This document shows, in pieces, positions 1 to 9,376 of a stretch of 64,000 nt of DNA. This DNA comes from Phycisphaeraceae bacterium (lineage in GTDB: Bacteria; Planctomycetota; Phycisphaerae; Phycisphaerales; UBA1924), in assembly GCA_019636695.1 (NCBI GenBank), contig JAHBXD010000006.1, positions 62,001 to 126,000 on the forward strand, read 5' to 3'. The notes beneath the pieces were generated by a model. The model was given only the letters and a program-made list of their open reading frames with translations. It was not told the DNA's origin and did no database searches. Numbering within the stretch: the stretch's first letter is position 1; each line of letters begins with the position of its first letter. The translations under genes were made by a program, and so were the position numbers.

Positions 1-616
1 CCGAGGCATCGAGCCTCTCGAGAAGTTGCTCACGCTCAAGCCAGATCGAAAAGTCGGCCCAGGTCGCCGTCTGCGGCCCTTTGGTCGCATCGTGAAACAC
101 AGGGTGCTTCAGCCGATCCGGGTCGTACATCGTGAGGATCGATGCCTGCGCCCATACGCTGCTCTTGCCGCGGTTGTTGGGATGGAGAGGATTGCCTTCG
201 ATTTTCGTCGGGCGGCCTTCGTGCGTCTCGATCAGCAGGCCTTCGGCTCCGCCGCCGGGCAGCGGCATGCTCGTAGCGTAATACAGCGGCTTGCCGGGAA
301 TAATTTCCTCAGGCACGTCCTTGCTGTACGGCATGATCTTGAAATCAGGACGGCGGCACCCAGGAATTGTTGCAGCACCAGCCAACGCCAGGCCCGCGCC
401 CATGTACTTGAGAAAGTCACGTCGTGTGGAATCGAGCAGCTCGCTCGCTCCTGCCGGGAATTCGCGTTCAAGGAAATCCCTGAATTCGCTTGAATCAGCA
501 ACCTCTTCCACGCTGCGCCACGCCGGCTGGCCTGTTCCGCCGACCCGGTCGAGTACCCGACCCGGGCCTGGAATGCGCTTTGTGTTGTGCGTCGAGTGAC
601 ACTGATCGTGGCCCAT
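1..616 (-). CDS. actB: Alternative complex III subunit ActB (molybdopterin-oxidoreductase-like / Fe-S), N-terminal part
   Basis: The reading frame is open from the ATG at 616 to the left edge of the window, so only the first 205 residues are visible and the stop lies outside. The translation has a twin-arginine motif (RRDFLK, residues 65-70) followed by a short hydrophobic stretch, then the start of a molybdopterin-oxidoreductase-like domain (GLLIETHEGRPTKIEGNPLHP, about residues 126-146). In the ActB family this catalytically empty domain is fused to an Fe-S ferredoxin domain in the quinol:cytochrome c/oxidase complex ACIII. The gene lies 71 bp downstream of actA on the same strand, the standard ACIII order. 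The Tat-like signal sits about 60 residues from the start, which is usual for ActB. The C-terminal domains and hence completeness cannot be judged here. Confidence 0.88.
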   Translation of the reverse strand, partial: MGHDQCHSTHNTKRIPGPGRVLDRVGGTGQPAWRSVEEVADSSEFRDFLEREFPAGASELLDSTRRDFLKYMGAGLALAGAATIPGCRRPDFKIMPYSKDVPEEIIPGKPLYYATSMPLPGGGAEGLLIETHEGRPTKIEGNPLHPNNRGKSSVWAQASILTMYDPDRLKHPVFHDATKGPQTATWADFSIWLEREQLLERLDAS

Positions 617-687
617 GGTGCTGACTCGGTCTCTATGAGGGAAGTTCGATCAGGGAAGAAAGTTCCTGCGACCCATCGGGTCGCGTA

Positions 688-1392
688 TCAGTGGTGGCAG
701 GCGCCGCATTCATCCGGGGGGGCGCGATGAATCGCTTCCAGCAGGGTTGCGGTGTCAACCGTGCTCCCGCCGCGGCGACGGGTGTTCATCTCCTGCTCAA
801 CCCACACAAGTTGCGTCACTTTCTCGGGCGGCACCAGATGCGGTTCAGGATCGGCGTGGCATGCAAGGCACCACCCCATGCTCAGCGGCTGAGACTGAAA
901 CACCACGGGCATCCCGAGAATCTGCCCGTGGCATGAATAGCAGCTCACGCCTGCCTTAATATGCACATGGTGCGGGAAATTCCGCACATAATCCGGAAGC
1001 TTGTGAATCCGTCGCCATTCGATTGAACGGTCCTCGTGATACGCGTCCCGCACGAACTGCACCTTCTGCTCCGCCGGCAACGCGGAGTTGAGGTGATTCT
1101 CAGCGTGGCATCCGTAGCATGTGGCCACGCTCGGAATGTTCGCCTCCGGAGATTTCTCCACATGTGTGTGGCAATATCGGCAATCAATGCCGAGTTGGCC
1201 TGCGTGAATCTGATGGTTGAACCCCGCGCCGGGCTGTTCGGGCATGTACCCGACCTCCCAGAACTTCGGCGTGAAGTAGTACCACACCGCTCCGACCGTC
1301 GTGACCGCCCCGCCCGCCGCGGCCATCGCCGCAACAGTGGGTACGGCATTCATCCACTTCGGAAACAGCACCGGTGACTCCTCAATGGCCAT
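688..1392 (-). CDS. actA: Alternative complex III subunit ActA, pentahaem cytochrome c
   Basis: A 234-residue protein with one N-terminal membrane anchor (about residues 15-40) and five CXXCH haem c motifs at residues 71, 92, 151, 175 and 229. This matches ActA, the multihaem cytochrome subunit of alternative complex III, which oxidises quinol and passes electrons towards a cytochrome oxidase. The frame opens earlier, at 1458, but I chose the ATG at 1392 because it places the membrane anchor at the family-typical position. actB follows 71 bp downstream, and haem A synthase is divergent on the other side, consistent with an aerobic respiratory locus. Confidence 0.9.
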   Translation of the reverse strand: MAIEESPVLFPKWMNAVPTVAAMAAAGGAVTTVGAVWYYFTPKFWEVGYMPEQPGAGFNHQIHAGQLGIDCRYCHTHVEKSPEANIPSVATCYGCHAENHLNSALPAEQKVQFVRDAYHEDRSIEWRRIHKLPDYVRNFPHHVHIKAGVSCYSCHGQILGMPVVFQSQPLSMGWCLACHADPEPHLVPPEKVTQLVWVEQEMNTRRRGGSTVDTATLLEAIHRAPPDECGACHH

Positions 1393-1583
1393 CGGGCATC
1401 CTGCGGCCCGAACGAAATACTCTCTGATCTGCAAGAGCCTCGTATGATCAGCCCGCAACCATTGCTGCGGGGCAATAATCAGACCGTCTCACACCCCATC
1501 TGTCAACTCGGCGTTCTTGTACAACCGGAATTGAGACTGATTCGCAAGAACGCATCCCCGCTTCCATCCGGAGTGCACCGCCG

Positions 1584-3089
1584 ATGGACACCTCCACACA
1601 CGCACTCTCTCTCACCCGCATGCTTCGCGGGTACATCCCTCCGGCCGTCGTTGGGGGATGTGCTGGCGCGGTCACCATGTGGTGGGCGGCTTTCTTCACA
1701 CACCTCCCGGGCGTTGACATCGCGACCGGCGTTATCGGGCTGATCATCGCCGCGGCATTGATCTCCGGCATCGCGATCGTTGTTCGGCTATTGCCACCAA
1801 GGAAAACCCTTGCCGCTGGTTTGCTTGCTGGGGTTTTCGCGGGTGTACTCAACCTTCCCGCGCTCGGTGCTCGCCTCGCAGACGACTCCAAGATTCTCGC
1901 TGCACAAACTCAGCAGTCACAAGAAGACGGCGGAGCACCGCCAACCGGACCCGATCAGAGCCTCGCACCTGGCATTCCGCACCAAGACACTGCCGCTGCC
2001 GGCACCTCACTTCGTCCTGGTGCCTTTCTGATGGCCGTGGGATTCCTTGGTACCTGCGGTCTGGCAGGGCTGATCGCAGGCGGTATAGCCAGGGTAATTC
2101 CCAGGCTTGCGCCGGATGATTCTGTGCACTGGCTAGGGAGGATGGCGATTGTCGCGACTGTTGCAACAGGGCTGCTGATTGTCCTCGGAGGAGCGGTCAC
2201 GAGCGCAGAGGCCGGCATGGCCGTGCCGGACTGGCCGACGACCTACGGCGCGAACATGTTCCTGTACCCCCTCGGTGCCATGGCCCACCCTAGGGTTTTC
2301 CTTGAGCACACGCACCGGTTGTATGGATCGATGGTGGGGCTGAACGTCATCCTGCTCTGTCTCATGGTCTGGGGCATAGACCGTAGGCGTTGGGCCCGCT
2401 ATTTCGCGCTCGCGATGGTCGCTCTTGTGAGCGTGCAGGGGTATATCGGAGGCAAGCGGGTGTATGACGACAGCATCCCCCTTGCCATCGTGCATGGTGT
2501 GCTCGCACAGGTCTTTTTCGGATTGTTGGTTGCTCAAGCCGTCTGGCTGAGTGCTGCGTGGAGGCGGATGGAGCCCACAGTTCGAATTCCTCGATTGAAG
2601 CGGGTGTCGACGGGGCTTGTCCACGCGATGATTCTTCAATTGGCCATGGGGGCTTCCTTTCGCCACTTGCAGGGTGTCAGCAAGGGCGCGATGCATGCCC
2701 TATGGACGCACGTCACCTTTGCGATTGTTGTGACCGCACTCGCGGTGATGGTTGCTGCTGTCGCGCAGCGAACCGATCGGACCGACCCTCGCCGGCGAGT
2801 GCTCCATGCCGGCGGCAGGGCGATGTTGGTCGTGGTTGCGCTGCAAGTCGTGTTGGGGGTACTCGCCCTGGTCGCCGTAGTGCACAACCCGCGTGCCGGT
2901 CGTCTGCCCACAGCCGAGACGATCAGGGCGGGAGAAGAGCAGCCTGTTCGGGTCGGGCAGGCACTATTTGCCACAGCGCACCAAGGGAACGGCGCACTGA
3001 TGTTTGGGCTTGCCATGTTCATGCTGGCATGGTCGAGACGAGGTGCCGTGCCACCCTCCAAGCCTGTGCAGGACAAGCATCCGGTGTAG
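1584..3089 (+). CDS. ctaA: Haem A synthase, COX15/CtaA family
   Basis: A 501-residue polytopic membrane protein. The N-terminal ~180 residues hold three or four membrane segments joined by a polar loop and look lineage-specific. From about residue 185 the COX15/CtaA core begins, with the GGAVTSAEAGMAVPDWPTTYG signature and an EHTHR motif carrying a haem-ligand histidine. A second family-typical half follows (MGASFRHLQGVSKGAMHALW). COX15 hydroxylates haem O to make haem A for aa3-type oxidases. It is transcribed away from actA/actB, and a penicillin-amidase homologue starts 22 bp downstream. At 501 residues it is longer than the usual ~300-350, because of the N-terminal extension. Confidence 0.9.
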   Translation: MDTSTHALSLTRMLRGYIPPAVVGGCAGAVTMWWAAFFTHLPGVDIATGVIGLIIAAALISGIAIVVRLLPPRKTLAAGLLAGVFAGVLNLPALGARLADDSKILAAQTQQSQEDGGAPPTGPDQSLAPGIPHQDTAAAGTSLRPGAFLMAVGFLGTCGLAGLIAGGIARVIPRLAPDDSVHWLGRMAIVATVATGLLIVLGGAVTSAEAGMAVPDWPTTYGANMFLYPLGAMAHPRVFLEHTHRLYGSMVGLNVILLCLMVWGIDRRRWARYFALAMVALVSVQGYIGGKRVYDDSIPLAIVHGVLAQVFFGLLVAQAVWLSAAWRRMEPTVRIPRLKRVSTGLVHAMILQLAMGASFRHLQGVSKGAMHALWTHVTFAIVVTALAVMVAAVAQRTDRTDPRRRVLHAGGRAMLVVVALQVVLGVLALVAVVHNPRAGRLPTAETIRAGEEQPVRVGQALFATAHQGNGALMFGLAMFMLAWSRRGAVPPSKPVQDKHPV

Positions 3090-3111
3090 TCCCACCCGCG
3101 AAGGAAGCAGC

Positions 3112-5448
3112 ATGTCGAGAACACACCCAAGAACTCAAGACGTCGGGATTTGCCTTCGTCAGCGAGGTCGGCGGTTGGTTGTCGCCGTGCCTGCCGCGGC
3201 ATGCACATTTGTTGCTCTTTGCCTTGCGGGGTGCATTGCTCGCCCGCCAAGCCTGGGGAGTGTCTCGGTCACAGCCCGGCTGGAGATGTTCCCGCGCGAA
3301 GGTCTCCCGCTTCATGCACCGGCACGGGTGTATTTCAATGACGATCTCGTCCCTTTCATCGACGCCGAACACGACCTCGACGTGCCGCTTCTGATGGGTG
3401 TTGTGCATGCCTATCTGCGGCTCGGGCAGATGGAGATGGTCCGCAGGGTGTCGCAGGGGCGTGTGACTGAGATGGTCGGGCCGCTCGCTTCCGATGTCGA
3501 CCATCTGATCCGCATGCTCGATTTCGGGCGTGCCTCGACGGAAATGCAACGGTCACTGCCCCCCGAGACGGCGGCGTGGGTCGAGCGATACGTCGAGGGC
3601 ATCAACGCTTTCCGGCGCCTCTCGAGAGTGCGTCCGGCGGAGTTTGTCGCCCTGGCTTTGTCGGAAGAGGATTGGACGGTTGCCGATGTGCTCACAATCG
3701 GTCGCCTTGCGGCCGCCGATGTCAACTGGTTGTCGTGGGCTTCGTACCTGAATCTTCGAGGCGAGCCGGGGTGGGAAGAGTGGTGGGGGCGGATGACTGA
3801 ATGGGGCGCCGCGGCATCACCGAGTTTCGGCCCAGATGACCCCTTGCAGTTGATCGCGTCATTGGGCAAGTCGGGAAGCAACTGTTTTGCCATTGCAGGC
3901 TCGCGCACAGTGTCTGGGGCGGCCATCATCGCCAGCGATCCGCACGTAGGCTTTACGATTCCCTCGTTCTGGGTCATTCTCGGTTACGCCTCACCGAGTT
4001 CGAACGTCCTCGGATTGACGATGCCGGGGCTTCCCGTCGTACTTGAAGGGCGGAACGAACGCATCGCCTGGGGCGCGACGAACATGCAGGCGCTCAACAG
4101 TTCGCTCTACGACGTGTCCGGGTTGGAGGCAACATCCTTCCGCACGCGGCGAGAACGACTGACTCGTCGTTTTTTTCTCAACTCGAGCGTGACGATTCGG
4201 GATACGGACTGGGGGCCGGTGTTGACCGATGCTTCGGCATTCAGTAAAGCCGCTGCGCACGGGCCGGTGACCTTGCGCTGGCGCGGCCATGAACCGAGCG
4301 ACGAACTGTCGGCGTTTCTGCGAGCCAGCCGCGCGGGCAACTGGGAGGAATTTCGGCAGGCGTTTCGTACATACGCCGTCTCAGGCCAAAACGTGCTGTA
4401 CGGCGACATCGAGGGCAACATCGGCCAATTGCTCGCCGTGGAGTTTGACCCTGCCGCGGGCCGCACCGCTCTGGCAGGCCTGGGTGATCCCAGGCTTCCT
4501 GAGCATCAGTGGGGGGTTCGGTATTCGAGCACCGAATTGCCGCACGAGTTCAATCCTGCATGTGGGTACCTGGTTTCTGCGAATAACATTCCGGTCCGGA
4601 CTGACCCGCCGCTGACGATCGTGGCCAATGCAGACGATCGGTACGAGCGAATGCGCGACATGATCGAGGCGTTCGGCACGATGACCTGGGCCGACGCCGC
4701 CGCGATTCAGACCGATGTCTACTCCGCGGTATCGCACCGCCTGGCAGGCATGATCGTGCATGCCGCACACGGAACGAGCATGAGCACACGGGCTGCCCGC
4801 GTACTTGAAGATCTCGCCGCCTGGGATGGCGAATTTAAGGCGGATTCACGCGGGGCACTTGTCCATCAGGCGATACTTGCCCGACTGATCATTGCCGCGT
4901 ATGAGCAGAACTTCGGCGGAGGCATTGCCCGTATGTTGCGTTCAAGCCCGGCAGCGCAGCCGATGCTCATTGAAGACCTTGCGAACGGCAAGCTTGATAT
5001 CGACTGGGCCGATCTGCTCGACCGTGCGGCGGCCGATGCACCCGAGGGGCGCGTGTGGGGCGACGTGCATCGCATGCGGCTGGCACACTGGCTCGGCAAT
5101 GTTCCGGTCATCGGTGCGTCGTATCGTTTTGGCGAAATCGGTGTGGACGGCAGCACGACGACCGTCCTCAAAACCGCGCATCGCGCCACTGCTTCGCGGC
5201 ATTACACGTCATTCGGGGCGTCAGCGCGGCACGTCTCTGATCTGAGCGACCCAGATGAAAACTATTTTGTCCTCATGGGCGGTCAGGACGGCTGGTTGGG
5301 GAGCGAGCATCTCATCGATCAGGTCGAGCGTTGGCGGGCGGGAGAACTGATTCGAATCCCCATGCGGCCGGAATCAGTCCGTGCGACGTTTGCAACCGTC
5401 TTTGAGCTGTCGCCCGGGCAAGCCGGCCCGCCTTCGGCCGACCGGTAA
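3112..5448 (+). CDS. Penicillin amidase (acylase) family Ntn-hydrolase, putative lipoprotein
   Basis: A 778-residue member of the penicillin/acyl-homoserine-lactone acylase family, which autocleaves and uses the freed N-terminal Ser of the beta chain. The GSN signature of the nucleophile is at residues 255-257 (S256), followed by the typical SRTVSG and ASDPH stretches. The start at 3112 gives a positively charged N-terminus, a hydrophobic segment and a lipobox ending in Cys41 (LCLAGC), so the product is probably a surface or periplasmic lipoprotein. The frame extends upstream to 3004, but that part overlaps the previous gene. An AAGGAAG stretch precedes the chosen ATG. Substrate (beta-lactam side chain, AHL or other amide) cannot be told from sequence. 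Confidence 0.85.
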   Translation: MSRTHPRTQDVGICLRQRGRRLVVAVPAAACTFVALCLAGCIARPPSLGSVSVTARLEMFPREGLPLHAPARVYFNDDLVPFIDAEHDLDVPLLMGVVHAYLRLGQMEMVRRVSQGRVTEMVGPLASDVDHLIRMLDFGRASTEMQRSLPPETAAWVERYVEGINAFRRLSRVRPAEFVALALSEEDWTVADVLTIGRLAAADVNWLSWASYLNLRGEPGWEEWWGRMTEWGAAASPSFGPDDPLQLIASLGKSGSNCFAIAGSRTVSGAAIIASDPHVGFTIPSFWVILGYASPSSNVLGLTMPGLPVVLEGRNERIAWGATNMQALNSSLYDVSGLEATSFRTRRERLTRRFFLNSSVTIRDTDWGPVLTDASAFSKAAAHGPVTLRWRGHEPSDELSAFLRASRAGNWEEFRQAFRTYAVSGQNVLYGDIEGNIGQLLAVEFDPAAGRTALAGLGDPRLPEHQWGVRYSSTELPHEFNPACGYLVSANNIPVRTDPPLTIVANADDRYERMRDMIEAFGTMTWADAAAIQTDVYSAVSHRLAGMIVHAAHGTSMSTRAARVLEDLAAWDGEFKADSRGALVHQAILARLIIAAYEQNFGGGIARMLRSSPAAQPMLIEDLANGKLDIDWADLLDRAAADAPEGRVWGDVHRMRLAHWLGNVPVIGASYRFGEIGVDGSTTTVLKTAHRATASRHYTSFGASARHVSDLSDPDENYFVLMGGQDGWLGSEHLIDQVERWRAGELIRIPMRPESVRATFATVFELSPGQAGPPSADR

Positions 5449-5516
5449 CGTTGTGTGTTCCGGAGGCGGCGGCCCGCCCGGTCGAAGCGGGCGTGTCAAG
5501 GCAATATCATCAGAGT

Positions 5517-5927
5517 ATGACGCACCCCGCCCACGACGCCGCCGAGCCCCAGGGAAGCATCATCGCCTGTCCGAAGTGTGCTGCCGCCATGGAGCAGGTG
5601 ACCGTCGGCGATGTCGTCATCGACCGTTGTCGCGGCTGCGGTGGATTGTGGCTCGACGCGATGGAGCGAGAGCGTTTGCTCGCTTCAGCCGATCTGGTCA
5701 AGGCCGCAGACACGGGATCTGAGAAAATCGGGCGTGAGCTTGACGACCAGACCAACGTGCACTGCCCGCGAGATCGCTCGCGCATGATTCACATGGTCGA
5801 TCTGCGGCAGCGGCACATCGGGTATGAGAGTTGCCAGATCTGCGGCGGGGTCTTCCTCGATGCCGGCGAACTTCGCGATCTGGCGAGTTTCACTTTGATC
5901 GAGCGCATACGATCGATCCTAGGCTGA
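5517..5927 (+). CDS. Small zinc-finger (TFIIB-type, zf-TFIIB) protein
   Basis: A 136-residue protein with two CPxC...CxxCGGxxLDxxE-type modules. The first is CPKC plus CRGCGGLWLDAMERERL, the second CPRD plus CQICGGVFLDAGELRDL; the second lacks one Cys of its first knuckle (CPRDR instead of CPKC). This arrangement is the zf-TFIIB family, small zinc ribbons of unknown physiological role. I chose the ATG at 5517 because the upstream extension (from 5451) is unlike the family. The sulfotransferase gene begins 8 bp downstream, so the two are probably co-transcribed. Confidence 0.72.
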   Translation: MTHPAHDAAEPQGSIIACPKCAAAMEQVTVGDVVIDRCRGCGGLWLDAMERERLLASADLVKAADTGSEKIGRELDDQTNVHCPRDRSRMIHMVDLRQRHIGYESCQICGGVFLDAGELRDLASFTLIERIRSILG

Positions 5928-5935
5928 GCGCACCG

Positions 5936-7408
5936 ATGGCTATGGATGCGTCGTCCCAGCAGGATCGAGCCTTGGCGATGCACGCCGAGCACCTGATGCG
6001 CGGAGGTCAGGTTCGAGCCGCTCTACCGATATTCAGGCAACTGGTCGCCCGGCACCCCAGACACGTGGAGGCGCTCTATCACCTCGGCATATGCGAAGTG
6101 GCCGTCGGTCAAAGAGCCGAAGGGGCACGGCACATAGAAAAAGCGATCGCCGTCGGCCCGTCTCGTCCGGAGATGTTGCACAATCTCGCGCTTGCATACC
6201 GAGGCATGGGGCGATTCGCCGATGCGATGCGCATTCATGATGAGTTGATCCTTCGTTGGCCCGACCACCCCGCCGGCCCTGCCGGCAAGGCCGAGTTGCT
6301 CCATTTCATCGGTGAGGAAGCGTCGGCTCGCGCTCTGCTGGAACCCGCCCTCGTTCGCTGGCCTGATGATCCTTCGCTCATGCTCACGTGGAGCCGGCTC
6401 TGCGAAGGAGACGAGGAGAAACAACGAGTCGTCGAGCGCTTAGATGCGATTTGTCGCCGCGATGACCTTCCTCCAGCGAGCCGCGCGCAGGCTCTCTTTC
6501 GACTGGGGCTTCTGTGCGAAGAACTCGGCCGGTATGACGAGGCATGGACCGCGGCAACACAGGCCAACGCCATACGCAAAGAGCCGTTTGATGCGGCGAC
6601 CGAGCAGCAGGCCATTTCGCGAATGCTCGAAGCATGGCAGCCTGACGCGATCGCGCGGCTTCATATGGGCCGCTCGGCCGATCAGACCCCCGTGTTCATC
6701 GTCGGCATGCCGAGATCGGGCACGAGCTTGGTCGAACAGATCATCGCTGCGCATCCTCTTGCTTTCGGCGGGGGCGAGCGGCCGCACCTTCACGAGCAGA
6801 TCGCAGAATCCTGCGGCGGGGCGTATATGGATGCTCCCGCGAAACTCGCGAGGGGGGCCTTCGACAGGATGGGAACCCGGTATCTTCGATCGTTGCGTGC
6901 CCTCGCCCCGCAGGCCCAGCGCATCACCGACAAAGCCCCGATGAACTGGCGATCGGTCGGGCCGATCGCGATGATGCTTCCGGGTGCTCGGGTGATTCAT
7001 TGCGTGCGCAGCCCGATGGATACGTGCATTTCGTGCTGGTTTCTCGCGTTTGACGGGGCTTTGCCCTTCGCATATGACCTCGCAGCGCTCGGGGCGATGG
7101 TGCGTCTCTCTCGAGTGCTTATGGAGCACTGGCAACGGGTGCTCGATCTGCCGATTCTGCATGTGCAGTATGAGGAACTCGTCGCGGAACCTGAAGGAGA
7201 GATACGGCGGATCATCGAGTTCACCGGCCTTCCCTGGGATGATGCCTGCCTGCGGTTTCACGCGACGGAGCGGGTAACCACGACGGCGAGCAACCCCCAG
7301 GTACGCAGGCCTGTGTATTCGACTTCCATCGGGCGGTGGCGGCGGTATGCCGCACAACTCGGACCGCTGCGTCAGGCGCTCGGACCGTATGCCGACCCTG
7401 AAGGGTGA
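5936..7408 (+). CDS. TPR-repeat protein with C-terminal sulfotransferase domain
   Basis: A 490-residue protein. Residues ~5-220 form tetratricopeptide-type helical repeats (for example ALYHLGICEVAVGQRAEGARH and the following LHNLALAYRGMGRFADAM unit). From about residue 250 a PAPS-dependent sulfotransferase domain starts with the 5'-phosphosulfate loop VFIVGMPRSGTSLVEQII and continues with the 3'-phosphate motif RVIHCVRSPMDTCIS. The TPR-sulfotransferase fusion is common in planctomycetes and proteobacteria and resembles tyrosylprotein-sulfotransferase-like enzymes; the acceptor is unknown. The start at 5936 (ATG) lies 8 bp after the zinc-ribbon gene, and the upstream in-frame extension overlaps that gene and was discarded. 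Confidence 0.83.
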   Translation: MAMDASSQQDRALAMHAEHLMRGGQVRAALPIFRQLVARHPRHVEALYHLGICEVAVGQRAEGARHIEKAIAVGPSRPEMLHNLALAYRGMGRFADAMRIHDELILRWPDHPAGPAGKAELLHFIGEEASARALLEPALVRWPDDPSLMLTWSRLCEGDEEKQRVVERLDAICRRDDLPPASRAQALFRLGLLCEELGRYDEAWTAATQANAIRKEPFDAATEQQAISRMLEAWQPDAIARLHMGRSADQTPVFIVGMPRSGTSLVEQIIAAHPLAFGGGERPHLHEQIAESCGGAYMDAPAKLARGAFDRMGTRYLRSLRALAPQAQRITDKAPMNWRSVGPIAMMLPGARVIHCVRSPMDTCISCWFLAFDGALPFAYDLAALGAMVRLSRVLMEHWQRVLDLPILHVQYEELVAEPEGEIRRIIEFTGLPWDDACLRFHATERVTTTASNPQVRRPVYSTSIGRWRRYAAQLGPLRQALGPYADPEG

Positions 7409-7462
7409 GGTCTGCATCTTCGTACCTTGGTCGTTTCGCCGGTGCGTGGTATCGTGTTGGAC

Positions 7463-8566
7463 ATGCCGCGAACCATTACGATCGACCCCGACATTACGCT
7501 TGCCAACACGCTGCCGGGGTGGTTTTACAGCGCGCACGACATGCACGAACGCTGTCGCGAGAGAATTTTCGCACGATCATGGCAATATATCGGCGATCTC
7601 GAAGACGTTCGCACACCGGGCGACGTGCGTCCGTGTACGTTGCTGGAAGGGTGCCTCGATGAGCCCCTCGTGTTGACTCGCGATGAAGCGGATCATCTGC
7701 ATTGCCTCTCCAATGTCTGCACGCACAGGGCCAATCTGGTGGTGCAGCAACCAGGTAAAGCGACCATGCTTCGATGCGGATATCACGGCCGCAGGTTCGG
7801 GCTTGACGGTCGTTTTCGGTCCATGCCCGAGTTTGATCGGGTGCGGGGTTTTCCGAGTGCGAAGGATGATCTCGCCCGTCTCTCGCTGCATGCATGGGGA
7901 AACTGGCTTTTTACCGCGATCGATCCTGCTCTACCGTTTGAAGCATGGATCTCGCCCGTCGAACAGCGTGTCGGGCGGCTGCCGCTTCATGAGTTCCGGC
8001 ATCAGCCTTCGATGAGCCGGGATTATCTTGTCAAGTGCAACTGGGCGCTCTATTGCGAGAACTATCTCGAGGGGTTTCACATTCCCTTTGTGCACGATGC
8101 ACTCGCGGGAACACTTGACTATGCAAAGTATGAAACCGAACTGCACCCGTGGGGCAATCTTCAGATCGGCATCGCGAAAGGGGGCGAAGAGTGCTTTGAC
8201 GCCGATGAAATCACGGAAAGCGAAGCGAGCGCCGGTTCCGCCGTGGCGGCATACTACTTCTGGCTTTGGCCGAACCTGATGCTCAACTTTTATCCGTGGG
8301 GGCTTTCGGTCAATATCGTCAAGCCGTTGGGGGTTGATCGCACCCGTGTCTGTTTCCGCAGTTATGTCTGGAGGCCCGAACGCCTCGGCCGTGGCGCCGG
8401 CGCCGATCTTGATCGAGTGGAACGGGAAGACGAGGCGATCGTCGAGTCTGTTCAGCGAGGAGCAGCATCACGCCTGTATGACCGGGGGCGATATGCGCCC
8501 GATCGCGAGCAGGGTGTGCACCAGTTTCATCGCATGCTTGCCGAAGCCGTCGGCGATGGGCGTTAG
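7463..8566 (+). CDS. Rieske non-haem iron oxygenase, alpha-subunit type
   Basis: A 367-residue protein with an N-terminal Rieske [2Fe-2S] domain (C86-x-H88 and C105-xx-H108) and a C-terminal catalytic domain with the mononuclear iron motif ENYLEGFHIPFVH (H206, H211; N200 and E203 form the conserved bridge). The acidic stretch EREDEAIVESVQ near the C-terminus probably supplies the aspartate ligand. The family includes ring-hydroxylating dioxygenases, choline monooxygenase and carnitine monooxygenase, so the substrate is open. No ferredoxin or reductase partner lies nearby. The start at 7463 was preferred over 7427 because the family begins at about this point. It is convergent with the SOD gene. 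Confidence 0.85.
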   Translation: MPRTITIDPDITLANTLPGWFYSAHDMHERCRERIFARSWQYIGDLEDVRTPGDVRPCTLLEGCLDEPLVLTRDEADHLHCLSNVCTHRANLVVQQPGKATMLRCGYHGRRFGLDGRFRSMPEFDRVRGFPSAKDDLARLSLHAWGNWLFTAIDPALPFEAWISPVEQRVGRLPLHEFRHQPSMSRDYLVKCNWALYCENYLEGFHIPFVHDALAGTLDYAKYETELHPWGNLQIGIAKGGEECFDADEITESEASAGSAVAAYYFWLWPNLMLNFYPWGLSVNIVKPLGVDRTRVCFRSYVWRPERLGRGAGADLDRVEREDEAIVESVQRGAASRLYDRGRYAPDREQGVHQFHRMLAEAVGDGR

Positions 8567-8599
8567 CCGCTTGACGCCGCTGCGGATGCCGAAAGGTGC

Positions 8600-9376
8600 T
8601 CACTCGCTGAAAATGGCTCCAGCACGCTGCCAATTGATGATGTTGAAAAACGCTGAAATATATTCGGCGCGGCGATTCTGGTATTTCAGGTAATACGCGT
8701 GCTCCCAAACATCGATGCCGAGGATCGGCTTCCATCCGGGGGGCACCATGTCCTGCTGCTTCTCCATCTGCACGATCAGCAGCTGTCCCGAGGCCGGTTC
8801 GTGCGTCAGCCACGCCCAGCCACCGCCTTCCACGGCATTAGCGGCGGCTGCAAAGTGGGCCTTGAAGCGATCGAATGAACCGAAATCGCGATCGATCGCG
8901 CGGGCAAGCGCGCCTTCAGGTTGGCCGCCTCCGCCTCGGCCGGCCGGCGCCATGCCCAGCCAGAAGAGTGTGTGATTCAGATGTCCTCCTCCGTGAAACG
9001 ACACTTCGCGCGACCAGTGCTTGATCAGGGCAAAATCGGCTCGGTCGCGCGCGTGGGCCAGTTCGGTGATCGCTCGATTCAGCCCGTCGACATACCCCTG
9101 ATGATGTCGTGTGTGATGGATGGTCATCGTCTGGGCATCGATGTGCGGCTCAAGTGCTGCGACGTCGTAGGGCAGCGCCGGAAGAATAAACTTCCCGCTC
9201 GCCTCGTCAAACCCCGGCACAGGGCCTCCACCGGGAATCAAAGCGTCCGGGCCTCCCGTGCGGCGACCAGAAGCAGCGCACGAGGCTGTTCCTGCCGCGG
9301 CACCCAAGGTAAGCGCGGCGATGACCGAGCGACGATTCATCGATGGGGTGTCGGACAGGCCAATGTTCTCGGGCAT
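8600..9376 (-). CDS. Superoxide dismutase, Fe/Mn family, exported
   Basis: A 258-residue protein. Residues 1-55 hold a twin-arginine start (NRRSVIAALTLGAAAG) and a Cys at 33 (GTASC), so the enzyme is probably exported and may be lipid-anchored. The SOD fold follows with metal ligands H87, H135, D222 and H226 (HHTRHH, NHTLFW, DVWEHAYYLKY). A GGGHLNHTLFW motif favours a manganese or cambialistic enzyme over a strictly iron one. The start at 9376 has an AGGAG about 9 bp upstream. It would dismutate superoxide outside the cytoplasm. It faces the Rieske gene tail to tail. Confidence 0.9.
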   Translation of the reverse strand: MPENIGLSDTPSMNRRSVIAALTLGAAAGTASCAASGRRTGGPDALIPGGGPVPGFDEASGKFILPALPYDVAALEPHIDAQTMTIHHTRHHQGYVDGLNRAITELAHARDRADFALIKHWSREVSFHGGGHLNHTLFWLGMAPAGRGGGGQPEGALARAIDRDFGSFDRFKAHFAAAANAVEGGGWAWLTHEPASGQLLIVQMEKQQDMVPPGWKPILGIDVWEHAYYLKYQNRRAEYISAFFNIINWQRAGAIFSE

